NCBI GenBank assembly: GCA_024362935.1
Contig: JANCRA010000009.1
Span: 16,251,572 to 16,315,571 of the forward strand
Origin: Setophaga petechia
Lineage: Eukaryota; Chordata; Aves; Passeriformes; Parulidae
DNA length: 64,000 bases
Reading direction: 5' to 3'
Positions 51,001-64,000 of the stretch are shown piece by piece. The notes under the pieces were generated by a model. The model was not told the origin of the DNA. It did no database searches and saw nothing but the letters and a program-made list of their open reading frames with translations. Each line of letters starts with the position of its first letter. Position 1 is the first letter of the stretch. The translations under genes and the position numbers were made by a program.

Positions 51001-54000
51001 GAGGTTATGGAGAGCTTTAAACAGAAACCAGATTTGAAATAGGGAAGGGTGAGGGGAGTAATAAGTTTAGATTAATAAAGCCATTGATCTTTCCACACAC
51101 CAAACATTTGGAAATGTTAGTTAATAGCATTAAAGCAGTTGAAAACCTGTGATTACATAAATCCAAGAAAACACCCCCTTTCTGGTACACAAAGAGTCTT
51201 CCAAATTGTTCAGAGTTTCAGCAAGAACTGAGACATGTTGAAGGAATCATGAAAGAAAATGATTGCAGATTTGAACTGCGAAAAGGGGATTTTATCCATT
51301 CGTCTCTTCAAAGGGTAATTAATTGTTTTCAGTACTTTATTTAAATGTGTAATTTCAAAAGAGGAAAAGTTGATTATTGATTTAAAAAAAAAAAACAAAC
51401 TACAACAAATTAGATTAACTTGACTTTTCCAAGGTCAGAAGGTTCTAAATCTGTTAACAGGCCAGGTGATGATTATTTAATGCCCTAACTATTTGTTATG
51501 TCTGTTACAATTTAACCCAAATCTTTAATTCATTAAAATGAGTTGTTCTAGCTCTGCTAAAAAGTCCTTTCATTCCTTTCCAAATGCTCTCAGATTCCTC
51601 AGTCCTTTTTAACATGTTAATCTAAATAAAACACAATTTTTTGCTTTTCTCAACATGTCTTCATTTCCATTTCAAAGTTGAGTATAGTACCTGGATCAGC
51701 AACATATGTTATGTCTCTTATTTTTGCTGTTTTCTTTTCTCCCTAGTGAGATACTTCAACCTGTCATGGGTCATTCAAGGATAACAGTTCTCTGCTTTAA
51801 ACTGACTAGTTCCTTAAAATCTGAACTGGCTGGGATAATGACCATCCAGAAATTAAGTAGTTGCCTCCATAGTGAGTAGCTAGTGTGCCAACTAGCTCAA
51901 GGCTGTAGAGTAGCCATGTGATAGTAAAGTGAAGATTTTCCCACTAAAAGAGCAGCTCCCAAAATTAACATATGAAAAGTTGTTTCTGGTAGAAAAATTC
52001 CGTCCTTTAGATGCACGTGAAGTTAGCAGAAGGCTTTAAAATATGTAAATCTAATAAATTTGTAATAGATAGCCAGGAGTGGATGGCATTTGCCAAAAAG
52101 TTTGAATATGGTATTTCAGGGCCTGTAAGGAATAATGAACTACTGGGCAATAGGGAGAACCTGAGAATGCACAGGTGAGACAGGAGGAATGTGGCAGGAG
52201 TGGGGCAGCTATGGCTTTTGAAAGGCAAAAGAGGTATATTCATCCTCAAGTGCCCTCTTAATTTGCAGGTACCTGAAGACACCCAAGAAGGGATAAGCTT
52301 GCTTGTATGTGCAATGCAAATAATGCATCCAGTCATCCACAGGCTTTTGCATAACCTGAATGGCTTTTCAAAGACAGGCATTTGTAAATCCCACTGACTA
52401 GTTTATGAAAAGTTGCTTAAAATCATAACTCAGATGCAATTAAATGGGCAATAACAGTCAAAGAATTCCCACGGGACTTAAACATATATTATAATATTCA
52501 TTCAAATTTGGTGACCTCGCTGGAGGTATAAGTTGGGGGATTATTTTCTTTTTAGGTCCTTCTGCCACTAAACACTCATCTATTTGGTACACAAGAAAAG
52601 AGTAACTGAAAAAAGCAAAGTCTATGCTTTCAGTCAAATCCAAATCTCACTGGACAGATTTCATTGCTAATGGGAGCCAGCATACATAGTTCTCCGATAA
52701 AATATTAAAAATTTATTAAAAGCATCTCCTCATAGTTGAAAGCAGAAAATATTTAATCAATCCTGACAATCAAAGGATGATCTAGTGGAAACTTACACAC
52801 GATTCATTCCAGCAAAGAAAAGATGGGTGGGTGAATCCTCTTAACTTGCACTGATTTATTTCATATGTTTTTCAATGTGCACGGCTCCATTCGAGTTTCT
52901 CATTGTACCTGCTGACACACTGCTACACTGATAATTCCAAATTATTTTCTTTATTCTCTTCTGCAAGAGGTTCTGATAAAAAAGCAAACCCAGGAAGTTC
53001 AAATGAACATGCCAGTGTTTCACACACACTTGTGTCCCAGATTTGGATGAAAAAATGATATAACACACCTTTGGGGAAGTGGGAAGGGGAATAAAAATAA
53101 ACAGTTAAAGTAGGTATGAAAATGTTGGAATATTCAATTTGAACATTTCAATGTAAATTGACTCTCCTCCTTTCCGAGACACATTAAGTGTGAGAGTACT
53201 TCAGGAATTTTCCAGGGCTTCTCAGATCCCACATCATCCTGTGTTTCATATGTTTTTACACAGGAGGTTAAAATACATTCGAAGTACCACAGAAGCCAGG
53301 TGTAAGTTTGTCCAAGCCTTTGCTAGACATCTGAAAAGTCTCTGATCATCTAACATTTTACTCAGTACCTGGCAGTGTCCACGTGTTTTCTTTCAGGTTT
53401 TCTTCTCCTAGGAGTTTTTTTTTTCTCCTGTTGTTTCCTGATCAACTTTCCTTTTCTTTCCCATTATTACTCCACCCAAAGTATCCTGTTTGCCACCTGA
53501 AGAGGTGAGCCTATTGCCACCCTATGAACTGTATGTTTGAAAGGACAAAATAAATGGCAACGATAGAATGACCTGGGTCTACAGGACATTATGGAGACTC
53601 CCACCAAGTCTTTCCTTACTGTGCACTTGTAGAGTTGCTCAAGGCAGCTCTGATCACATCAGTTCCCACTGCCATTTGTGTTCCAGCCATCCTACACAGA
53701 GACTGGCAGCTTAAAGATTTTCTCTTAGGCCTTCAATTCACCTGTGGTCCACCAAGCACTGTCACCCTCAAATCCCCTGGCGACAGAATTGCTCATGGAG
53801 AAGCTCTACTGAGATAAACTCTGTGATGTCTCTGTAGTATATTCACATACTGCAGCATCAGCCTGGCTGCTGCTGAACTATACCTTTCTATAGTGCAGGA
53901 GCCTGTCCCATCCATGATTAATAGTCCCAAAGGTGTTTAAGTTGCTTTCATTTCCACTTATGATAAAATAATAAAGTAATGATAACTCATATAATAAACC

Positions 54001-57000
54001 CCAAACCACTGTTTTAAAATATGTATTGTATATGCATGGAATTTCAATGGATCTGGAAAATTAGCAGTGCAATCTCCTTGACTTTCTGAGACAGTTTGGT
54101 TCCTGAGAATATAATTCCAAATCATTAACCTCAACTTCATAAGTGCTAGGAACTTCAACAGGATTAAGTCTTAAATAAAAATCAAAAACCCTATTTCACA
54201 TATTGCTTATAGAGAGATGTATGTAATTTAGTCTGAGAAAGAGCTTAAAGGTACGGCTATAAAAATTCTGGGGGTGTGTGAATGTTCATAAAGAAAAAAA
54301 TCTAAATTAGAAAAAAATTAAATTATATATTCAGAGGAAAAAATTAACATGTAATGATGAAAAGCCCTACAAAATTCTGCACATGGGAATAATCATGGTG
54401 ACAGGGGAAGTAGAAGGGCATTATTTGAGAAATAGTTTGCTAATGGTAGTTAAAGTCCTATTGAAGATATGATGCATCAAATAGCATACTAAAGGTTTTA
54501 TGTTCAATCACCACACCTCAACTTTGTTATTCACTGGCTTATGAATGACTAAATAGGCAACCTTAACATCTTATAGACTACTCTAATGCTGTTTTGAAAG
54601 GCTATTTATAATAGACTTGGCACTGTCATGCAACAATCTACTAATGTTTTGTGCTAGCCTGTTTACAGAGATGTTTTTTGTATGACTATACTGGCCTAAC
54701 TCACCAAGCATCAGCCTGGAAAAAACCCTAATACTTACAAATCTTTAGGAGGTTTAGCCAGAACTGATAGCTTTGATGATGGTTCCATCTCTGGCTCAGT
54801 CTGAGAGCAATCAAGGACCCGCAGCCATCCAAGGACAGAAGAACAAAGGATGCTAGCAACATTTCATAAGAGTTCTTCCAGAGAGAGTGAGCTATTGCTT
54901 GGGAGAAACAACAGGGGAGCAGAAAATCTTTGGCACATCTCAGTTTCAGCCTGCTAGCCTAACAGGCTTGGTGTGACTGAAGGGCTCTAGGTAAGTCAGA
55001 CAGGTGGAAAATCTACTGTTTTATTTTAATTTCCTCAGGCTACTACCTTTGTCTCTACTACTAAACAGCTAATAGTGAAGCTTTCCTTAAAGAGATTCTG
55101 TGTCACACAGAATGCAGAATGGCAACCTGCTCCACCATCCCACATGCCACAGCAGCAGGTTGGACTCACAGGAACAAGAATTATGTTTTAAGATCAGAGT
55201 GAATGCAATTACATTGTAAAAGCAAAGAGTCACATAAAACCTGAGTGGGTTATAAAGTAGCTGCTATGTATTTTATTTTCTCCTGCTTCTAACCCAGACT
55301 CTCTCATCTTACTGAAATAAAGCCATGCAATGGGATGCACTTGTAAAAGAGCAAGTTTTAGTCAGAAAATCTGTGTCTGCTCTTCATTGCTGAAACCTGA
55401 GCATGTTTGCCTCGCTGACTACCTTGTTGGGAATATAAATCACAGAATAGAAGTGGCATATGTTGAGGTTCACATATATAACTCATTTCGTGGCCACAAG
55501 TATGTGGGCATATATTTGGCAGGTGCAAATTGACAGACTCTAAAAACTGTGGGCCCTGTTATTTATCATCTTCCATGCCATGCATGGGCTACTTGGGAGC
55601 TGCCTTCTGCCCAGCCCACTTGCAGCTCAGCTGAGGTGTGTCACATCTTTGGTCTCCCCTCCTGTGCAGAAGGCACAAGATTGCAACAACTCAACAGAGA
55701 GCTGGAGCTGACCGTTTTTCCAAAAACAGACCTCCCAGACACAGTCCTGTTTTCAGAAAATGTCTTTTTTTTTCCTCCCCTTGCACACAGACAGCTATAG
55801 GTAAGAAATGAAAGAGCCTTGGCAGGACACACAGATAATTAAATATTTCATCATTCTTCTGATTTCAAAGCTTGAAACAAGAAGAGGTTACAGAGGGTTT
55901 TATGTAAAATACTTCAGATGGAGTCTAGCTGTATAAGAAAATACTGGGATGGATCCTGATACAGATGTGCTATCTACCCAGAAACTATTTGGCAAGTCAG
56001 TGAACTGTGATATTGTAAGAAAGTCTGGGCTTCGGTACAAGTTCTCAAAAGAGTGCCTGTTGGCTGAGCTATCATAGTAAAGCTGTTTATTGGCAGAGAA
56101 GTTATATGGGAAGCTGAAACGAAGACCCTGCTTCTTTTCCCACTGTGATTTTTTTTCTCACCACAATTAATTTATTATAGGCAGTTCAGTCCAGATCTTC
56201 TGCATAGTGGTTGAGGGACAAAGTCTAGACATAATTTATTGGCCAGTGCCTGGTGAAAACAGAGTTGCAGAATGCACGTTTTCCCTCTCTTTCTCTTTTT
56301 TCTTCTGCCAGACACATCAAGTGTGCTGTATGCTAATTATCTGGTATGTGAGATCTAAAGAGCCAAAGGAGGTTTTCCTTTGCTAGAGCTGTCCTCTGTC
56401 ATATCACAATATTTTTTCATCATGTTAAACAGTAAATATCAAACTAAACAATAACAGCAGTAAAACTTTGTTTACTTGGCATGTTTTTATCTGCCTTTCA
56501 CATGAGCCCATAAAAACAAGCTGAGGTTTTCATCAGGTCCCTCCATTTCACAATTCCTGTTAGCTGGCTAGATGCTTTTTATAACCACTATACACATTGA
56601 AAAAGTGCAGAGCAGTTATATCCAAGGTCACAAGACATCAATGGCAAATTCAAGAACAGAAACCCAAAAATCTACCTCTGTTATACTGGGGAAAATGTGG
56701 CATTGCAGAGGGATATCAGAGTAGTGAAAAGCATGTGGTACAGAAAAAAGGAACAGCAGAAGCTTGTCAGGTGGAAGGTCCATTTCCCATCTTCAGAAAG
56801 GCTTACAAATATTGATTTGTCAATTTGCTAAACAGCCTTGAAAAGAAGACCTAGTACAGGTTTGTGCTAAATGGGAGGACAGCTGGGATGGAGAGTCTGC
56901 TCTGGATGTGCCAGTAAAATCAGCAGCAGACGGAATGAGGACTAAGCTTTACTGCATCCAGGGACATATTGCAGCAGATGAGATAATTCTGCTTGCTGTG

Positions 57001-60000
57001 GGGACAGAAAGGCCTCTGGGAGTGTGAAGCCTTGTCCCCCTACCTGCCACCAACATAGAGGTCCATGTCAGGTCCTGATTCACTCTGGGCTCTAGGGATA
57101 CGGCAGAGATCAACAGGATGGGCCCTATAGCCTGATTCCAGTCTGGAAGTGAATTCAAAATCATTCCCTGGAATGCATCTGCCTGGTTAGTCCACAGGCA
57201 ACACAGCTCTGAGTCAGAGCAGTGATGTCTGCTGCTTTTACTCCTAGGCCAAGGAGGCACTGAGGCTCTCAATGCAAGTGGGCAGGGAGCACAGGGGTTA
57301 ACTCTGATGCTCCACCAAACCTCAACCTCACCAGCAGTTATAGTGCTTGAGAAAGGAAGGGCCCTGTTTGACCTCCAGGATGTCGTGGGTTTGCATGGCT
57401 GCCAGCCAGTAAAGGTCTGTTCCTTTGTGAAATGGCTGTGTGTGGTGTAAAACCTACTGCAAAATGGTAAAGATTGCTGTGATCAGGCTGGTTCATGGCA
57501 TGGGCAAACAATTTCATTTTAAATAAGAGTAAGAAGGACCCATGCTGCTCCCACCTCATGACAAGAACACTTTCAAAGGCTCCCAGCTCAGTTTGCCCCC
57601 AGGACTGACATTGGCACCTTGTCCCTCTCTCCCATCCACCTGCTCCAAGCTTCTCTGACCCGTTCAACAGCTCTGCCAATAGGTCCAAGCTCCTATTGCA
57701 TACCTCTTGCCCAGCCACTGGCAGGGAGCCATCCTTCTCTGCCTTTTCAGTCCTCATTCTCATCTCAAGTGGGATCACTGCACTGGAAAAACGTACTATG
57801 GGGCCACTTTCAGCTGTTTTTAATTCTCACCCATGCAGAAACTCAGCATTAATTTGGTGTAAGAATCACTTGAGCAATATCTTGTGTTGCAGTCATCTAG
57901 GATTTTTCATGTGGTTCTTTGACAAATTTGATACTGAGATGTCATTAGCATGTTTGTGAATAAAAATCAGGTGAATTTTTAAAAGCCATCTCTCTGGGAG
58001 CAGAATAATAGAGACCTTTATAAAAATAAGCACTCAAGTATGAATGGTGATACTGAAAACAGTAAAAGTAGCTATTACAAATACAACAAAAGTTTTTCCT
58101 AGCAAACTTTCATAAGGATCTATAATACTAAAACATAGTAGATGTAGTAAAAGATGACCTGAAGGAAATAAGAGTGAAGAATTGTAAATCTACACCACAG
58201 ATGATATTCCCCCAACACTCAAGGGCTCATTCAGATTATTTACCTTTTTGCAGCTGCCTGATCACCTCATGCCTAACTCTTTCATGCAGGATACAGAGAG
58301 AGAAAAGTGGACTACAAAAAGCATGGGAAAGAAAAGCCCTAGAATTAAGGTGATCTAGAAGCAGATAAGGAATTTATCAGAGAAAAGTTCATTGAGTTTT
58401 CTAAATTATTCAGGATAATTAAGAACAAAGGCTGTGGATAATTGGGGAAAATATCTGACTCAGCAAGCAACAAATGGTAAGTGAAATTTAGTCTAGAAAA
58501 TATAAAGCGAAACATGTATAAAAAGTAATAATTACTACAATTAAAAGGAAGGGTATTTGGGTTATCATAGCTGGCTCATGAAAACATCAGATCATTTCTC
58601 ATTAGCAGTCAAAAGCCCTCAGAGTTTTAGAAGAGAAAAACCAAAATGGACAACATCATTATGCTGCTGTAGAAGCCCTTTTTCTGCCCAAAGCCAGGAA
58701 TACTGCATGACCTGTCTGTATCCTTGGCTTTGTAGCTGATTTCATGCTAATCAACCCAGCCTCACAGAACAATCCTCTGTAATTCAGAGGGCTGCTCTGC
58801 TCATGTTCTACCTGAAGCTCCTAGCTGAGCTCCAGAATTATGAAAATTGCATCCAGTTTCCTCAAAGTTTAATTAACCCATGCTTCTTCAACAAATGTTT
58901 GTTTTCTCTTTCAAAGACAAATCTCTGAAAGCTGAAAAGGATTTAGATCTTTGGACAGGATTTCAGATCTATTTATTTCTTCACTCTACTCATCACAGTA
59001 ATATGTACTTCACATTTATACTGAAGGAATGAAATATCATTTTTAGCAATAGATCTTACAATTTTTATTGTTACATCTCTGTCAGCAAACTTAAAGTTGC
59101 TTGAAATTTTCCATTTCTAGCTTTCATATCTTTATCACTGCTACCAAACACCATAAACTGACTTATAATTAATAAGACATGGCTATTTTTCCTAGTCACG
59201 CACGACTTTCTGTTGGGTGATGAAATCTTTTGCGATTTCAGACTTCTGTGTTCAGTGAAAAACACCTGCCCAGTCACCAGGTTCAGAAGGTTCATGAAAT
59301 GCTATCCTTAATCACTTGATTTCAATTGATCTAGCACAACATTTTCATACTGTACTTTCATACTGATCACTGGAAATAATGAAGACATACTTAACAGGAG
59401 ATTTTTTAAAGGCTCATGTTCCATCATGAGCCTTTATGTTCAGGAAAGCCTGGTCCTGCCCAGCTTTAAGGATACCTAAGAGATGCATTCTTATGTTTCC
59501 AGTCCTGCTGAGAGCTCTCCAAAATACCCAAATGGACCTTCTGTAATCCAAAAGGATAATCTTAACTAAGGTACCAGGAGAAATTTTACCAAATACTTTT
59601 GGAAAAACAGAGGCTTTGGCAATTTGCCACACACATTCTAAAGGGACTTCATTACATGATTTTATAATTAAGGAGAAAACATCAAAACATATTGTCACAT
59701 TCAAGTAAAAAACAATGGCTCGTATTGAAAAGCATCTGTTTCAATTTAACTGCAGATGTGAACTCTTAATACAAACCATGAATATTATCGTTGGTGTTTT
59801 TGTTTTAGCTCACTTTGTATCACAGAAAACTTAAATGATTCAGGCATCTTTTAATTAAGTTGATCCTAATCCAATTAGGCAGAAAAATTCTGATATGGTA
59901 AAGAAATGATTATACTTTATAGGCCTTTCAAGTACAAAAATCTCCTCATTTCTCTTGAAACACAGGCATTTTTTATATGTGCAGTATATAGGCTGTATAA

Positions 60001-61869
60001 CTGCTGTAGACATTTTGGGTTGATTCATCTCTTACAAATACCCATTCTGTATCTCTCTTGTTTCTGAAGTTATTTCATATGCAATCCAGCATCAAAACTG
60101 TAGCAGAGCATTTGATATTCTCCCATCAGCAATTTGCAAGAAAACAAGGAAAAACACTATAGTCCTTCACTAATGCCAAAGTCCATGGTCAATGGAAAAG
60201 AGAAAACACATGCAAGAAAGACAATATCAGTCACCAATGAGAAATATGGACAAGTTCACAAGGACACAGAGAATGTAGCAAAAGGGCAAAATTCAGTTGA
60301 CCAGGTGCTTTTTCTGGCCTGTGACAAATCTGCAAAGTAGCTTGAGACAACTTAAGGAGAAAATATGTTTTATTGGATCAATAGGACTTCATGCAGCAGT
60401 GCCTGTGCATGGAAAAGTGTCTATCTGGGGCACTGCTTTTCCTCCTCTGTGATGTTTCTAAAACAGTACTATTTTTACATACTCCAAAGTCCCAAAAAAA
60501 ATGCTCAGAAGAATAAAGGCACATTAAAGGGTATTCAACTGCAAGGATAATCAGCTATCTGCAAGGTAGGTTTCCTCTTGATGGACTTCTTGTCAATAAG
60601 ATAGAAAAAATCAAACAGACTGGGTGTGTATCTGCAAAATCTTTTAATTCGTTCTCAAAATTAGGTGAACAGGATTTTCCTAGGAAATAATACATTTTTA
60701 ATTAATGCTATTCATTGGCATGTATTTAAAGAAATTTTTTTTCCCCTAATGTTTTTTCCTAAATCAAATAGAATTCAAGTGGGTTTTTTCTTTTCCTTCT
60801 AACAGAAAAGTAAGTGTTCATATTTTTGAAACAAGTTAATGTTTTTAAAATAGTATTTATAAGGTGATGTGTTTAGCTTGTAGATAGTTCTAAGTTATTT
60901 CTGCTAAAGGCAGCATAGAAAATGATAGACAAAAGATAACATAATTACTTCTGTCACAACAACTGTGTATTAATACAGCTATTAACTGAAGCATTTTTAA
61001 CAGCAATTTCCTGCTAATTTATTCCAGGTTGAGGTGGTAGCTTGTAAAATGCTGAAATGTAGGCAACATCTGACAAGATTTCCTAAACTATAGCACTTTT
61101 CCCATTGGAAGGTGGATTGCTTGGTTCATCGCTGACAGAGTAGAAATTGTTTCCCTCTACACTTCGAATGGCAGGGCTAGGATGCAAACAAAAATGTTGT
61201 TGATCTGAGGCTTCCAAAAGCTTACTGTGAGAATTTTTCTAGGTGTTGTACAGTGAAATAATTTGTGCTGATCTCTGCATTTGTGGAGTTCATATCATCA
61301 CATTGCTTGTCTGCAGCCAAAATAAAAAGTCCAGACATAATGAGATGTGTTTCTAAAGGACTGTGTTAAAAATTTCCAATTTTTGAGCAAAAAAGGTTTT
61401 TTCCACATGTAAAAATGCTTAAACAAAAATTTAATGACTGGATCCAGAAAGTTCCCTTTAGGCCACAGAAAATTACTTTAATCTGTGAATGTGATTTGCA
61501 TCCATCAGAAGACAAAACTCAGTCAACAGTATAGTTCGCTTAAAATGTGGCTTTATATTTGTTCTGCTTTAAAGGTGTTGGTCTCTGTCCTGAAAGGCAA
61601 AATTATAGCCTCTCTTTCTGCTTAAAGAGGTGGTGGCTGAACAAAGGTGTTTATTGGTGGAACATTCATTCATTTAACAGCATGTTCAACCACCTGTTGT
61701 TCATGCCACACTCTATCCATGTGGCAAAGTGAGTCTGCAAATACCAAAAGCACAAATTTAAATCTCTTTTACCAATATAATCTGAAATGCTTCACAGAGA
61801 TAATTGTGGGAAAGGAAGTGCAGATTCAAAAATTTTAAAAATCAAGGGTTTAATATTTCTGTTTAACAG
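48092..61869. other. Unique AT-rich non-coding DNA
   Basis: Nearly 14 kb without a gene, RNA gene or interspersed repeat I can identify. Slightly GC-richer pockets lie at 50390-50520, 53480-53800 and 57000-57800. The last has a 146-codon minus-strand frame (57338-57778) without recognisable domains. A short AATAAAG-bearing patch near 48490 faintly resembles an LTR end but has no definable borders. Confidence 0.5.
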
Positions 61870-61985
61870 TACTGTACAGAATGTCAGAAGTTACCATGAT
61901 GAGTGCGAGGCAATCGAGGCCAGATGTCTTTCAGGGATTTTGTGATCAGTACAAACTCAGCCAGCTTGAAGCTCCAGAATGGGTG
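61870..61985 (+). other. Candidate internal coding exon, unidentified
   Basis: The segment is bordered by TTTCTGTTTAACAG (acceptor, AG at 61868-61869) and GTAAGG (donor, from 61986). Across its 116 bp one frame is open: LYRMSEVTMMSARQSRPD, then VFQGFCDQYKLSQLEAPE, ending WV at the donor. A second acceptor-like TCTTTCAG at 61934 would give a 51 bp version. Two CpGs survive in this otherwise CpG-poor region. At 116 bp it would be a typical vertebrate exon size, but the length is not a multiple of three. I recognise no family, and no neighbouring exon can be paired with it. Chance is still possible. Confidence 0.28.
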
Positions 61986-63832
61986 GTAAGGAATGAAGAA
62001 ATCCAAGGTATTCAGTTGGCCTGGTTATCTAAAACTATGCCACAGGCATTCTTAAGCATCTCAGAATCTAGTGCAAATAACATCATTCATTCAAAAACAT
62101 GGTTTTAATGTAAAATATGCACTGACGAAGCAGAATGAGCTTTTTAACTTACCAGACTTGTTCTAAACTCTTATTTTATTTATTTTTATGTCAGTATGCT
62201 AACAATTGCATGTTTAGGTAGCGCTGCAGCTTTGAAAATTTCTACTGTTACTTAGTAAGATTATAGGTTTCTTGATTTCATAAACATAACAAGAAAAAAA
62301 AATACCCCAAAAGGAAATTATATCTGTTCCCACCCTTTTTCTTAGCATGTGGAATTTCCACCCTCCTCTGCCCCTCAACTGTGCCAAATGCTGAAATACC
62401 TTGTTTCATTGCTGAAGAAGAGGCTAGGGAGAAAAATTTGTCTTTGAAGAAGTAGAAATAATCTCTTGGAGTTGAGATGAAGTAGATTTTGACCACACAT
62501 GTTCCCACAGAGAGGTCTCTGTCTTGCAGGGAAATTCAAGGACTGGATGGCAACAATGTGTGGGGTTTCAGCTGAGATGTTCATCAGAAGAAATATAGGA
62601 GTAAAAACAATTTCCTTGAACCCTCTGTTCTTTTCATGCCAATAATCACTTTAAGTTGAGGTGTTTATGCAGATCGATTACATTAAGCAAGCAGCACTCA
62701 GCTTTGTATTGTCCATGAAACAGAGTTTATGATAGGAGACAAACCCACCACCAATAGAGAGTCCTTCATGCAGGTAAAACTTTGGCAGGCTTTTAACTTG
62801 GTCCTACTCAACAAAGTATGATCCTAGTTAAGCTCATAATGAAGTACCTTCCCAAACTAAGATGGGAATACTCAGTAAAGTTTTGTGCTTTGTATTTGTA
62901 CTTTTTTGTATATACTCATTACAACACTTCTTGTTATAATGACAGTGACAAAGGTGCTTCAAAGCAGTAATGGGAGCCCTTTAAAACTCACACACACTAA
63001 ATAAAGTGCACCAAGTGGAATGTTTGACACTAAAATCTTAGCTAAGGTCACTTTCTGTTCCCAGTTAATGAAAAGTGGTCTTACATGATAAGATAAACCA
63101 GAAAACTGCTAAGTCTTCGCACATGTAAAACCTCTTAGTCTCAATATGTGCTCCTCCAGAGGAGCTTTGCTTCAGCAAAGACAGCAGCATTGAGCCTAAC
63201 ACCTTGGTCAGAATCTACAAAGGAAAAGAAAAGCATTTTCCACTTTCAGTTTCTATCAGCTGCACTGGCAATAAATTCCCCATCATGAAGGGGATCCTAT
63301 AATCCTACATAATAAATCTTTTTACAGAGTTTAATCTCCATCATGAAAACCATTCATATGCAAGGATTGACCTTCTGCCAGTCTTTAAAGAAATAAAAGT
63401 TATGTACTGTAAAATCAAGCCACCTCAAGCTAAAACTAGCAATAATTCTCTGTTTTTTTTTCTTTTTCTTCTGAAAACACATGATTATTGTCTGATGGGT
63501 CCTTTTGGCATTGTCAAATTAGCTTTCTTGCTCCTCTAGGTGTCCTTACAGTGAATTAGAGCAAAACAACACGCTGAAGTGGTTTGTTTGACTACTTCTT
63601 AGCAATTGCATACTTAGTTAATTTGCAGCGTAGCTCTAATGCTGAAAACACAAAGCTTTCCTAATGCAGAAATGACAGATTCCCATCTTAAAATGGCTAA
63701 GGGGTTAAAACATGCTGCTCCTCTGGCATCACCCACAAGTTAAGTTAGCACCAAAGCTAAAAAGCTCTCAGTCTGGTATATGGCTCCTCTAATGTGAGTG
63801 TCACATAGTTTAGAAAATGGCAAAAGCTGGAA
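61986..63832. other. Unique AT-rich non-coding DNA
   Basis: No gene or recognised repeat. Confidence 0.55.
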
Positions 63833-63888
63833 ATATCTTTTCCGGTTTTCCTATTCATTAATATCTTTCCCCGTTTTCTTATTCATTA
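63833..63888. repeat. 28 bp tandem duplication
   Basis: Two adjacent 28 bp units (63833-63860 and 63861-63888) agree at 25 of 28 positions. Each starts ATATCTTT and ends ATTCATTA, and they differ at unit positions 9, 12 and 19. The divergence means the duplication is not recent. Confidence 0.92.
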
Positions 63889-64000
63889 AAAGATAGCAGA
63901 AAGAGTTGAAACCCTCATGTTCTCCAGCGTGCCTCCTCCAAGGAATGCCATAAAGAAGAACCATTGAAACACATGAATTTATTTTCTTCTTTTTATTTGT
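63889..64000. other. Unique sequence to window end
   Basis: Nothing recognised. Confidence 0.5.

Noticed and set aside
52007..52381. 124-codon minus-strand open frame
   Set aside because: Composition is dominated by S, L and P without domain or signal-peptide logic. Probably chance.
53555..53590. GATAGAATGACCTGGGT, resembling an antisense CR1 tail
   Set aside because: Similarity stops after about 17 bases and the expected antisense CR1 sequence does not follow.
57338..57778. 146-codon minus-strand open frame
   Set aside because: No domain or splice context, overlapped by plus-strand open frames and lying in a slightly GC-richer pocket where stops are rarer.
1..64000. CRISPR arrays, bacterial operons, tRNA or rRNA genes, interstitial TTAGGG arrays
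   Set aside because: None seen. The CR1 and LTR content and sparse coding potential show vertebrate nuclear DNA.

Overview
The window reads as vertebrate, specifically avian, nuclear DNA. Two sequences carry the 3' end of a chicken-repeat-1 (CR1) LINE: a tail close to CCAACCCAAACCATTCTATG followed by ATTCTATG-like 8-mers. A third segment is an antisense CR1 reverse transcriptase. Two solo-type endogenous retrovirus LTRs are also present, and one opens with the TGTGGTGGTTTGAC terminus that I associate with bird, especially songbird, LTRs. The rest is AT-rich, CpG-poor and interspersed-repeat-poor, as expected for a bird intergenic region or a very long intron. Species and chromosome cannot be read from it.

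I recognise no protein-coding gene, tRNA, rRNA or CRISPR array. All long open frames lack recognisable domains, and several overlap other open frames on the opposite strand. Most are best treated as chance frames.

Layout: 1-2854 is unique-looking DNA with a small ATAAC-type microsatellite. 2855-2994 is a CR1 3' tail. 2995-7380 is unique DNA with a short triplicated motif near 5.05 kb. 7380-8650 is a GC-elevated block, perhaps an old unclassified repeat. 9440-10145 is antisense CR1 reverse transcriptase, followed by a solo LTR at 10328-10714. 10715-24229 is mainly unique DNA with homopolymers and one faint LINE-like patch near 23.05 kb. 24230-24357 is a second CR1 tail. 31676-32810 is a 1.1 kb antisense LTR with an apparent 4 bp target duplication. 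34370-35640 is a GC-elevated block with long open frames on both strands. 35.7-64.0 kb is unique AT-rich DNA with a strong hairpin, a G/T-rich tract, a 16 bp palindrome, two short tandem repeats and two exon-like segments (47883-48091 and 61870-61985).

No gene system or pathway is visible. The best leads are the two exon-like segments, which have splice-site-like borders, and the two LTRs, which retain promoter and, in one case, polyadenylation signals. I found nothing I can defend as a new biological system.
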